Below are positions 28,701-31,237 of a stretch of 32,599 nucleotides of DNA, piece by piece (position 1 is the first letter of the stretch; every line of letters begins with the position of its first letter). A program made the translations under genes and the position numbers. Source of the stretch: Crocinitomicaceae bacterium (GTDB lineage Bacteria; Bacteroidota; Bacteroidia; Flavobacteriales_D; Crocinitomicaceae). A model generated the notes under the pieces. That model made no database searches. It had not been told where the DNA came from and saw only the letters and a program-made list of their open reading frames with translations. The DNA is taken from the NCBI GenBank assembly GCA_024643365.1, contig JAHENC010000026.1, positions 1 to 32,599 on the forward strand, in the 5' to 3' direction.

Positions 28701-30677
28701 GTTATTTATACAGTTACACCAACATCTTCACCATTTGGTTGTGTTGGAACTGCTGTAAACATTGCGGTTACTGTAAATCCAAATGTAGTTGTAAACCCTC
28801 CATTGACAACAACAATTTGTTCAGGAGGTCAAGTGAATTTCAACTTAAGCGCAAACATTCCTTCAACGTTTGAATGGTTTGATTCACCGCCATACAATGG
28901 AAATGTAACAGGAACAAGTACGATTCAAGTTAACGGAAATATCATCAATGATATTTTAGTGAATACTAACCCTAACAGTTCTGGAGAAGTTGTCAATTAT
29001 TCAGTAATTCCAACATCTGTCGATGGACAATGTAAAGGGGTAGCTCAATCAATTACTGTACTTGTGAGTCAACCTTTGGTTTACACAGGACCAAGTGCTG
29101 TGACAATTTGTTCAGGTGATTCCTTATCAATTCCATTATCTGCCAACTTACCTTCAACATTTGTTTGGTATTCAAATCAACCAAATACAGCAAATGTATC
29201 AGGAGCAACAACTAGTTTAACTTCCACAGCAAGCATCAATGATGTTTTAACAGCAAATGCAAGTTCTACAACTGTTCAAACTGTTGAATACCTTGTTTAC
29301 CCTACTACCCTATTGAATGGTTGTTCAAGCAATGGTTTCCCAGTTACAGTTTCAATTAACCCAACAGCATTTGTTCCAACAACAGATACTGTTATAATTT
29401 GTAGTGGAAATTCAGTAGATTTCTCGTTGTCTTCAAATATTGCCTCTACATTCAACTGGTTAGCGCAACCAAATATCAATGTATTTGGAGAATCTACTGC
29501 CAATCAAACAACGGATATCATTTCCGATTTATTGGTTAATTCAACTGCACTTCCTGAAACGGTAATTTACAATTACAGCGCAACATCTGTTGCCAATAGT
29601 TGTCAAGGCAACCTAGGAGAATTGTTGGTTATTGTGAATCCAACACCAACAGCAGACTTTTCTTTGATTGATTATAATATTTGCGAAAACGCACCGACTG
29701 TCTTCACAAATTTAACGACACCAGCATCTAATTATTATTGGACATTTGGAGACGGAACAAGTTCATTTGTAACAAATCCAACATATACCTACCAAGGAAT
29801 AAACGGATCATTTGATGTTGAATTATTTGCTTCAAACACGTATGGTTGTACAGATTCTATTACTAAAACAGTTACAGTTGGTGCTGCACCGCCTGTTTCA
29901 TTCTCAGCATCTGTTGACAAAGCATGTGAAGGTCAAACAATTATCTTCACAGATAATTTGAATACACCAAACACCTTATTGACTTGGGATTTTGGTGATG
30001 GAACGAATTCAAACAACCCAGCATTTGTAGACCACATTTACAACACAAATGGATGTTTTGATGTTACATTAACAGTAGCAGATGCAACAACAGGTTGTTC
30101 AGCAACAGTAACAGAAAATGACATAGTTTGTTTGTATGCAAATCCAACAGCATTCTTCACAGTTGATTCTGTTATTCATTACACAACTAATCCAGAATTT
30201 GAATTTACAAATGGTTCATTGAATGGATATACGTATGTGTGGGACTTTGGTGATGGCGGATCTAGTGTATCAACAGACATTGTTCATACGTACCCTCCAA
30301 TCATCAATAATTATTTTGTAACACTTTACACTTATAATGAAGCTGGATGTGTTGACTCTATGTTTATGAATGTATCCGTTCGTGAAGAGTTAATTTATTT
30401 TGTACCAAACACATTCACTCCTGATTTAAATGGTGTCAATGATTTATTCTTACCAGTATTTACTTCAGGATTTGATGTCAATGAGTTTAGTTTCGAAGTG
30501 TATAACCGATGGGGTAATTTAGTCTTTGAAACAGACAATTACCTAAAAGGTTGGGACGGTAAATTAATGACGGGAGAAAAAGCCCAAGATGGCATTTACA
30601 CTTGGAAAATCAAATTTAGAGGTTTACTCGATGAATATGGTAAATATGAAGTTGGACACGTTACATTGATAAGATAA
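9396..30677 (+). CDS. Giant T9SS type B secreted protein with 64 Ig-fold repeat units (putative adhesin/stalk)
   Basis: One uninterrupted frame of 7,093 residues, roughly 0.7 MDa. Seen in order: a signal peptide (about 1-20, ending FANS before QVSF); an N-terminal PKD-like region to about 451; 2 PKD-like units (452-645); 14 Ig-like units (646-1984); 48 PKD-like units (1985-6750); three canonical PKD domains (6751-6997, with FGDGT/FGDGG motifs); and a CHU_C type B sorting domain (6998-7093, VPNTFTPDLNGVNDLF ... YNRWGNLVF ... GWDGK ... DGIYTWKI). Proteins of this plan are exported by T9SS and displayed on Bacteroidota surfaces; SprB, the gliding adhesin of Flavobacterium johnsoniae, is a comparably huge example. 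An adhesin or stalk role is inference: no enzyme or lectin domain is visible. If each unit is about 4 nm, the 64 units could span about 250 nm. The ATG at 9396 is the only start that preserves the signal peptide. The gene appears monocistronic, with a perfect terminator overlapping its stop. Confidence 0.93.
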   Translation: MKRLLFNTFLFTFFALFANSQVSFTSNPSATNGALSICQGQTVTYTNTSTGYSNPTYAWTFTGGNTSSASSVGPHSIIYNTVGNYIAKLKIGTDSVSITVNVGTNNVAAPMLAFGPGQTTTNYSLSQYNNIWTFKRCSTIGNSGTFYLIDPQQSSYPAGTIQTISWGDNSINSTNNTNNSTSPIFNHVYAKGLFVLNYTITYPNGCTNNRIFNVFVGTTPPTLELIGSGDIACKPNPYSITIGAKSGSLYVNPPGTNYEVSINDGTTISFNDSLPQNPYVFPYVFQNISCNQTAVTSSQTYNNSFSITFTAVNACSVNGTSITIAPIRVGSEVEAISTVTPSQNVCVNDLVTITDESLPGNNVDELSCSNDNKIFWKISPSNSVSIVNGSLGSSNGNNYNNINTYDYNTWIDGSPSIGISFSQPGSYNVTLYIGNNCGMDSVVKTIIVNPRAFIPTQTITSCSNSPFSFAPINNPPNTIVPTGTTYQWGLPTFSSPNSITGGASGSGQFISGNLINTTNTTQVATYIVTPVTGNCIGDTFLFKVNVIPNLVIPNAQYTICSGSSFNATPINNPPSVIVPTGSTYSWTVVNNPSITGEANGSGNTISQTLTNTTLTNQSVVYNVTGTTQGNCPSVNFTATVFVNNLDAGKIASNQTICLNGTPATLTDSISAAGAGTLSYTWENSIDGVNFTTIPGATLATFAPPALNTKTYYRRKVTSTLNGTPCSNYSNIITISINSVSSGTIGVANTYCLGDDPSPLSLTSSSIGTGALTYQWTSNTISSSSNFNAISGQTGMSFDPPTGFSATTYFQLISTSTTNNVSCTSKSNVVTLTLNSILPGSISTNQTICKGDVPTQLNGTSATGSSTPTYQWLSSSDNVSFTPINNATGINYSPGALLVTTYFKRKATSSLNGVNCSVESNTITITVNQVAAGGIQSNQTICNGDDPAPFTETFASTGSGTLSYQWQSSPNGTVFTNITGATNIAHDVTGNQTSTSYYQRITKSTLNGKVCTSTSNLLTVFVNNITATISGDQTICSGNDPVAFTETTTPTTGSSLTYQWQISTDNISFSDLNGATNPTYNPGPTTATTYYRRITTSTLISVSCSHTSNAVTITVNSIDAGTISQDQTICSGGDPVAFTNTLNPTSSGTLSYQWQSSLNNTLFTDISGQTGATYNIPSGLILNTYYRRITSSTLNNIVCKDTTNQLLITINNVSAPVLPIKQTICNGGDPSLITPTIAATGTALTYQWQISTTSATSGFSDISGATSSTFDPTSGITQLTFYRVIATSTLNGISCPSISNVDSIIVNNVTGGTIAGTQTICIGEDPIAFTQTTASTGLGGLLYQWQVSTDNTTFTDITGETGLTYNPPVLTPSITRYYRRVTTNVLNTISCSAFSNTLTVFVNSVSASTIGSNQTICSGDDPASFTIVTPASASGTISYQWQQSITSSSTGYTSISGGTTPTYDPGVISNNTYYQVIVSSLLNSKNCTATSNPLSITINTLNVGALSANQTICNGGNPSAFTVLTAAASPGSITYQWQVSTTSATAGFFDITNETNATYDVPNGLTATSYYKRIVTSVLNSQTCVNSNAVITVFVNNLTAGVIGSNQTVCNLQNPAIISEITAPILTNPTAVLSYQWQSSTDNVNFTNISGATLSTYDPPAGITATTYFRRITNSIFNNVTCSAITNIVTVTVNNVNAGNISSNQTICNLGDPSSINSVSTPPSGSGLVSYQWESSTTSTSIGFTPIVGAINESYDPPSGLAQTTYYRRKVTSTLNGQSCDAYTNVITITINTIQSGTIGSNETICSGGDPINLTQTAAASGLGTLTYQWQSSTNGVIFDDIVGATLATYNPPAGQLLTTYFRRNVTSTINTNECIATSNTVIVFVNDISANTIGSNQLICSGDDPSVLNTIVNGISSGTTSYQWSSSTSSASSGFNAITNATNASFDPTALTTTTYYKLTTTSLLNNKACSIESNVVTITVNPLPVITSAATKTICSGSSVAQTLTSSINTTFEWFATSNISVLGESTSTQTGDLINDVLSDTTKISHTVVYTITPTSVTGSCVGQIQQLTVTVNPLPIIGNYFEEICSGTSFSTTPVHQSPQTIVPTGTLYSWPTPISNPVGAITGGTLANNQANIGQNLVNTTNTPATLTYTVTPKLGSCTGATFTVIVTVNPKPFVGNINQSICSGANLSINPTNGIDNSIIPSGTTYTWTVPNNTSVTGDANSTIASSSFSQQLINTTISTQNLTYTFIPTSGANGSCVGNAFTLNVQLNPTPLVNDYSITTCSGVQLSYAPTNVNGQLIPAGSTYSWAIPAVTNGLTGGTTGLNQATIVQTLNNPTIASQTATYQITPTGPSPGFCVGTPFNIAATINISPLIPDTTLKICSGSSILYSPTNNPPNTLVPTGTTYSWGNPVISPAGSISNTSTGTAQTNFNQTNLVNTTAANATATYTITPTSSQTGNCVGSPFTVVVTIYPKATIPNQTATVCSGQSFTVSPITALPGTIVPTGVLYSWSSPVVDNGISGHINETAQTNVHGTLTNSVETNQTANYLVTPSTGLNNQCIGSPFNVVVTVKTKPVIPNQFDTICSGQTTLLTLVNNPPTTIYPTGTTFTWGAPVSSPASSITGGSALSNQSGLNQTLTNTTINTAELLYTITPTMNGCVGIPFSFKSVVNPKPAISNQSITICSGSKTNFSPSNTNGNIIPANTKYTWTVANQSNVNGETNSSTALALLNDSLVNTTNTAQTVVYTLTPISGANGACTGSTFTLTVIVNPMPYVANQTSVICSGSAFNITPTNGSGNIVPSPITYTWTTPVVNTVGSVNGSSSGTNSSSISQVLATSSNTSGQVNYTITPSTSNCTGLPFTATITVQPKPIISNQALTICSSDTFNLNLVNGNGLTVPAGTTYTWTISNNSSITGASAVSSPSSTISQALINTSNSVQTINYLITPVATNNNNCVGQTFTLTVTVMPKPSIANYSVDICSGAAFTLNTTTNVSNIVPLSTLYTWSASSNSSITGAINNAIPAATLSNVLTNNSTVQQSIVYSVNPSSNGCNGTLFNVTVNVNPTPVIPAQTQTICSGQAFTIAIASGQLNTLLPTGTTYTWALPTSAPIGAITGGTAASNQSTISQTLTNTAISPATLTYSIFPKSGASGTCIGSPFTATITVNPTPVVINYIDSICSATNFTITPANGNGNTIPANTLYTWTVVDNPQVSGESSVFTAVNSISQNLTNLSNTFQTVVYTVFPVSGATGNCIGNSFTVTVVVKPKPFISNLTASICSGQSFSFNPVNNPPNTILPAGTTYSWALPTQSPNGSVIGTSAQTNQTTVSQLLTNLTAASADVTYTITPKFGACTGTDFTYTITVNTTPVIPNQTLQVCSGSAINFTPTNNPPSSIIPTGITYSWSAPVSNPVGIITGGTSGTNETSINEPLGITNTTNATATLTYAVIGNIASGGTCISNSFNLTVTVLPKATIPDQTTSICSQTAMTFTPTNGGNTIIPTGTTYTWTNQSLPASVTGNSAGNNLSVITGNHTNLDFNNQHVYYTVTPSSGPNNICVGSNFVLDITLKPKPQIPNQTDTICSAQTFTISPVNNGTTIVPTTTSYSWNLPTLNPFNSISGTSIQTNQNLISQTLSNLTDATSTATYTVTPTASNGCVGPTFSVNIVVGAVPFIPASTLVACSGSAFSFTPTTGNPTPQTKVPAGTKYTWSAPIVTGNMLGGVAQNVPQSSFNGTLINPTALAQTATYTVTPVSGSIGNCFGAPFTVTVTIQPTPFIVDMTTSTCSGSIFAVQPSNSQPTNIVPSGTTYTWTAPAVTGNITGGSNQLNQNNISQVLTNPTNENQTANYSVTPSTGNGCVGPVFNVLVNVNPTPVIPLQTASICSGSDFTIQPVNAGNTIVPTNTTYTWGLPTESPINSINGQATGINQATIFGTLQSNLNTLSTMTYIVTPTSGATGTCVGTPFSTIITVQPSPEIGNQTVTICSSQSFTMTPQNTLAFGVVPSGTTYAWSAPVVTGGLTGGSAGVNQTFISGSFVNPTNVTQTAKYIVTPTSGVNGNCVGDTFTITVNVNPKPFIPNKTEVICSGTSFNFSPVNASPSTIVPTGTTYSWSAPIVTGGITGGLAQFNQPTISQTLVNPTNIAQTATYTVTATSPSTLGGCSSNTFTVTVTVNPTPVIPTQNSVVCSGVAFSLTPINGSPNANTIVPNSTTYSWALPAITGGLTGAQIGLSETTINGSFNNPTNLNQTATYTVTPTSGAAGTCVGLPFEYIVTVKPTPTIPAQTITICSGDAFTVSPINNNGTTIVPSGTTYSWTLPISNPLGVVQNATTGLNQTSINQTLSSSSTSSSTATYSITPQLGTCVGSQFPLVVTINPTPVIPTQTLTICSGETINFAPSNIPSGTIYTWTAPNVTGNITGGSAQLLAQPQIIQTLTNPTNSIQTATYIVSTVSGAAGACSGNPFTLIVTVNPKPVISNLTVSACSNSLFNTTPINGSPTSSVIVPVGTTYSWGIPQMNGGITGGIAGISSSTITGTLVNPTSSALNAVYTVIPTSGVAGSCIGSNFTVTVTVNPTPVIPNTTASICSENAFSISPVNVLPSSIVPPGTTYSWLAPSVTGGVTGGSAQSNQSLISQVLTNPSATVQTATYVVTPASGAAGSCQGNPFTILVNVNPKPAIPDRTTSVCSGAPFALSIATNLPTTIVPGGTTYSWSAPVLSNGLTNGQAGNGTTISGTLINNTAIPQTAIYTVTPTSGLTGNCPGSSFTYTITVNPAPVVPAQNLSICSGSSFLIDPVSALPTTIIPTGTKYTWPTPVVTSGVSGGSAGTNQLTISQVLNNPTSIAQTATYTITPTSGAAGTCVGTPFSATIVVNPSPVIPTQNASVCSGNPFTVTPIDGATNTIVPLNTSYSWSAPIVTGGVTGGSAATNQVSISQTLINTTSLVQTATYLVTPTSGVTGNCVGLPFTVVVNVQPIPVISNTSINVCSNSNFSVTPANAPPTTIVPTGTTYSWGIPQMNNGITGGIAALNQATIFGNLNNPTSTNQTALYTVTPASGVNGACIGNTFTILVNVNPTPVVPAFVETICSEGTFTVSPTNIPPASIVPSGTTYSWTNPNVTGGITGGSSLINQNQISQTLTNPTTTVQTATYTVTPTSGAIGTCQGNSFTITVNVNPKPLIPNQTASACSGAPFSVSLATILPSTIIPSGTTYTWSAPTVTGGLTGGTNGNGSTIFGTLTNPTNLAQTATYTVTPTSGTTGSCNGSPFTLTLTVNPAPFIPAQNTAICSGTLFTVNPVNNLPGTIVPAGTTYTWSSPLVTGGITGSSANSNQTSISQTLTNPTSVNQNATYTITPTSGANGACVGPNFTATIVVQPKPFVPAQTAIVCSGNPFTINPINGVANAVIPTGTTYSWSNPVVTGGMTGGSAASNQTSVSQTLINTTSISQTATYTVTPISGLTGNCNGNTFTVVVTVQPIPFIGNMATSVCSNSLFSVSPTNAPPGTIVPAGTTYSWQVPVMNGGITGGITQTNQTTIKGTLQNPTSSNQTAIYTVIPTSGAAGACIGEQFTVTVTVLPTPVVPSVAQTICSGDLFNVTPVNVPPSSIIPAGTTYSWLNPIVTGGLTGGIGANNQTSISQTLNNPTNIVQSATYTVVPSSGNAGICQGNPFTVTINVNPKPVIPNQSAAACSGAPFNVSLTNNAPVTIVPTGTTYAWSAPIVTGGMTGGQAGNGSTISGTLVNNTNIPQTATYTVTPTSGTSGLCPGNSFILTMTINPTPLIPGQNAAACSGNTFNITPTNSLPNSIVPNGTTYTWSTPFVTGGLTGGSSQVNQNAISQTLINPTNILQTATYLVTPTSGVAGACVGPVFTTTITVQPKPSISNKNIDVCSNLAFAVQPNNNDANSIVPAGTTYSWSSPIVTGGMTGGSAAANQSSISQTLINTTNLTQTATYTVTPTSGIAGSCAGTNFTIVVNVKAVPKIQNYTLATCSNTAFTVAPINNQPITIVPAGTTYTWQTPVVSGLMTGSSAGGNQLLISQTLVNPTNTAQTALYHVIPTNQSCIGDTFDINLTVNPTPKLTNNTLAICSGNPFNYALVNNPPATIIPAGTLYSWLTPTQSILNPISGGSAQTLISTINQTLINTTNVTESLVYSITPITPAPASCQGNPFVVTVNVNPVPVIPNQTLAICSGSTFTFTPTNNQAGTIIPANTTYSWGIPTTTGGIVGGVAATGQPAILQNLINLTNVPQTATYTVTPISGAAGNCPGASFTLTVTVNPTPHVLTKQVTVCSGVAFNVTPVNGQPTEIVPVNTTYSWAAPTMTANVTGGFAMNNQGSISQALFNTSASAGTATYTVIATSGAAGNCLSQPFEVIVTVNPQPTVISSLDTLICNNSIVNHPLVANIPTNFTWVSTQPNIPNVQGASLSTNSFAFINDSLINNTTTPQVVIYTVTPTSSPFGCVGTAVNIAVTVNPNVVVNPPLTTTICSGGQVNFNLSANIPSTFEWFDSPPYNGNVTGTSTIQVNGNIINDILVNTNPNSSGEVVNYSVIPTSVDGQCKGVAQSITVLVSQPLVYTGPSAVTICSGDSLSIPLSANLPSTFVWYSNQPNTANVSGATTSLTSTASINDVLTANASSTTVQTVEYLVYPTTLLNGCSSNGFPVTVSINPTAFVPTTDTVIICSGNSVDFSLSSNIASTFNWLAQPNINVFGESTANQTTDIISDLLVNSTALPETVIYNYSATSVANSCQGNLGELLVIVNPTPTADFSLIDYNICENAPTVFTNLTTPASNYYWTFGDGTSSFVTNPTYTYQGINGSFDVELFASNTYGCTDSITKTVTVGAAPPVSFSASVDKACEGQTIIFTDNLNTPNTLLTWDFGDGTNSNNPAFVDHIYNTNGCFDVTLTVADATTGCSATVTENDIVCLYANPTAFFTVDSVIHYTTNPEFEFTNGSLNGYTYVWDFGDGGSSVSTDIVHTYPPIINNYFVTLYTYNEAGCVDSMFMNVSVREELIYFVPNTFTPDLNGVNDLFLPVFTSGFDVNEFSFEVYNRWGNLVFETDNYLKGWDGKLMTGEKAQDGIYTWKIKFRGLLDEYGKYEVGHVTLIR
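10749..11330 (+). repeat. Two PKD-like units before the Ig-like block
   Basis: Residues 452-645 hold two units of 97 residues on average. Each has the pattern of the later 48-unit array: I-P-x-x-x-x-T-x-C-S (SCSNSPFSF, then ICSGSSFNA), INNPP-x-x-IVPTG-x-TY-x-W, a Gly-rich loop, L-x-N-T-T, and a second Cys near the end (NCIGD, NCPSV). They are cut off from the related array by the 14 Ig-like units. Confidence 0.8.
11331..15347 (+). repeat. Array of 14 Ig-like units (about 96 residues each)
   Basis: Residues 646-1984. Consensus: A-G-x-I-x-S-N-Q-T-I-C-x-G-x-D-P-x-x-F-T, then G-x-L-(S/T)-YQW, x-F-x-x-I-x-G-A-T-x-x-(T/S)-Y-x-P, TTYYRR-x-x-TS-x-LN, x-C-x-x-x-SN, ending (T/V)-x-V-N. All 14 keep two Cys and the YQW-type core Trp. 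Two loop forms occur. The longer (for example TSATSGF in unit 7) is in units 2, 7, 9, 10, 12 and 14; the others have the shorter D-N-V-x-F form. The pattern resembles Ig-like domains found next to CHU_C domains in Bacteroidota adhesins. Confidence 0.88.
22806..24308 (+). repeat. Five-unit super-repeat, copy 1 (units 26-30)
   Basis: 1503 nt, residues 4471-4971. Slot markers: slot 1 CSNSLF, MNGGITGGI and NPTSS; slot 2 CQGNPFT; slot 3 CSGAPF and GNGTTISGTL; slot 4 P-A-Q-N and GTCVG...FSATI; slot 5 GGSAATNQ and SQTLINTT. The same markers return in the same order in the next two copies. Confidence 0.8.
24309..25805 (+). repeat. Five-unit super-repeat, copy 2 (units 31-35)
   Basis: 1497 nt, residues 4972-5470. 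Slot markers: slot 1 CSNSNF, MNNGITGGI and NPTST; slot 2 CQGNSFT; slot 3 CSGAPF and GNGSTIFGTL; slot 4 P-A-Q-N and GACVG...FTATI; slot 5 GGSAASNQ and SQTLINTT. Confidence 0.8.
25806..27302 (+). repeat. Five-unit super-repeat, copy 3 (units 36-40)
   Basis: 1497 nt, residues 5471-5969. Slot markers: slot 1 CSNSLF, MNGGITGGI and NPTSS; slot 2 CQGNPFT; slot 3 CSGAPF and GNGSTISGTL; slot 4 P-G-Q-N and GACVG...FTTTI; slot 5 GGSAAANQ and SQTLINTT. Units 41-43 continue the order weakly (CSN and CIGD; CQGNPF; CPG with VPQTATYTVTP). Confidence 0.8.
29646..30386 (+). other. Giant protein: three canonical PKD domains
   Basis: Residues 6751-6997. Each has the PKD hallmark W-x-FGDG: YWTFGDGTSS, LTWDFGDGTNS and VWDFGDGGSS. 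Each is followed by a YTYQGINGSF, HIYNTNGCF or HTYPPIINNYF turn and a final V-T-L/V-E-L strand. Unlike the array units, these carry many acidic residues. They link the uncharged stalk to the sorting domain. Confidence 0.85.
30387..30674 (+). other. Giant protein: CHU_C / T9SS type B sorting domain
   Basis: Residues 6998-7093 match the gliding-motility-associated C-terminal domain. The VPNTFTPDLNGVNDLF opening, FEVYNRWGNLVFE, the GWDGK turn, the QDGIYTWKI strand and the closing GHVTLIR are all present and intact. Type B domains are recognised by T9SS and, in studied species, usually need a PorP/SprF-like outer-membrane partner. Confidence 0.93.
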
Positions 30678-30709
30678 AAAAAGCCTCGTTTTGAAACGAG
30701 GCTTTTTTT
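30676..30709. terminator. Strong bidirectional-looking terminator after the giant gene
   Basis: Sixteen perfectly paired positions, 30676-30691 and 30694-30709, around a 2-nt centre (effective loop 4 nt). The GC-rich core GCCTCG/CGAGGC is flanked by seven A on the left and seven T on the right. It overlaps the last two bases of the stop codon. Its form would terminate transcripts from either side, but the only convergent need here is for the plus strand. Confidence 0.92.
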
Positions 30710-31129
30710 ATTCATTGAAACCAATTTTATTCAATTGGCATTCAAGAGAAATTATAAATAATATTTTTGTAATTGAATATCTAGAAGCGATTTTCTATAA
30801 TGGATATGCCAATTGATAGATTGGATAATTGTATCTTTCACAGTCATATTCACGTAAATACTTTATTATCTGAAAAGACAGTTAATTATTACCTAAAAAC
30901 AACTTTTTTAATACAGATATTCTGACTCACCCATCAATAATAGACCCAACAAAAAAAAATAGATAATTTAATTTATAAAACAAAAAATTTTAAAAAGTTA
31001 ATTGTTATAACTACAAAGTAATATTAAAAAAACCTTAAAAAGTAACACTTGTACATACATCTGATCAATATCATATCAATATAACACCTATTCAAAACGA
31101 TTGAAATAACTCAGTAATAATATCAATTC
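30710..31129. other. AT-rich spacer without a recognisable gene
   Basis: About 420 bp with no supported coding region or RNA gene. Visible structure: a small inverted repeat CCAATT/AATTGG at 30721-30738, and an exact 11-bp inverted repeat (30731-30741 against 30806-30816) with 64 bp between its arms. A 41-codon open frame at 30800-30925 is not supported by any family resemblance. The right end holds the promoter of the next gene. Confidence 0.6.
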
Positions 31130-31156
31130 TTGTTTTAAAGTTATTTGCTAAATTTG
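31130..31156 (+). promoter_or_regulatory. Probable promoter of the 318-residue T9SS protein gene
   Basis: TTG at 31130-31132 and an exact TAAATTTG (TAnnTTTG) at 31149-31156, 16 bp apart. Transcription would start near 31163, upstream of the preferred ATG at 31238 with a leader of about 75 nt. Confidence 0.45.
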
Positions 31157-31237
31157 AAGAGTTATAATTATAAAACATATCTTATGGCAAATCAAGCAAC
31201 TAATTTTCTTCACGGGAGTAATCCTGATACGTTTTAT

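Larger units (their letters stand above)
15348..29645 (+). repeat. Array of 48 PKD-like units (about 99 residues each)
   Basis: Residues 1985-6750. Consensus: P-V-I-P-x-Q-T-x-x-ICSG-x-x-F-x-x-x-P-x-N, TIVP-x-GTTY-(S/T)-W, a Gly-rich loop (often VTGG-x-TGGSA), NQ-x-x-ISQTL-x-NPT, QTATYTVTPTSG, x-G-x-C-x-G-x-PFT-(V/I)-TV-x-VNP-(K/T). I count 48 units by their first Cys. Each has a second Cys about 70 residues later and a conserved Trp between. Subtypes are visible. Units 1 and 45-48 lack the IVP-x-GTTY turn. Units such as 3, 8, 10 and 13 have T-W-T-V/I-x-N. The units from about 18 to 44 mostly carry the VTGG-type loop. Confidence 0.9.

Noticed and set aside
10749..29645. Repeats spaced about 300 bp over 19 kb as a CRISPR array or mobile-element cluster
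   Set aside because: The repeats are in one open frame, differ at many silent sites, have no short identical direct repeats with unique spacers, and encode a recognisable Ig-fold pattern.
30800..30925. 41-codon open frame in the spacer
   Set aside because: It is short and AT-rich, has no family resemblance and no promoter or ribosome-binding signal. An open frame of this size is expected by chance.
31145..31237. Upstream in-frame extension of the 318-residue T9SS protein, from TTG at 31145 or ATG at 31184
   Set aside because: It would place 31 or 18 residues before a clear signal peptide and overlaps the promoter element at 31149-31156.
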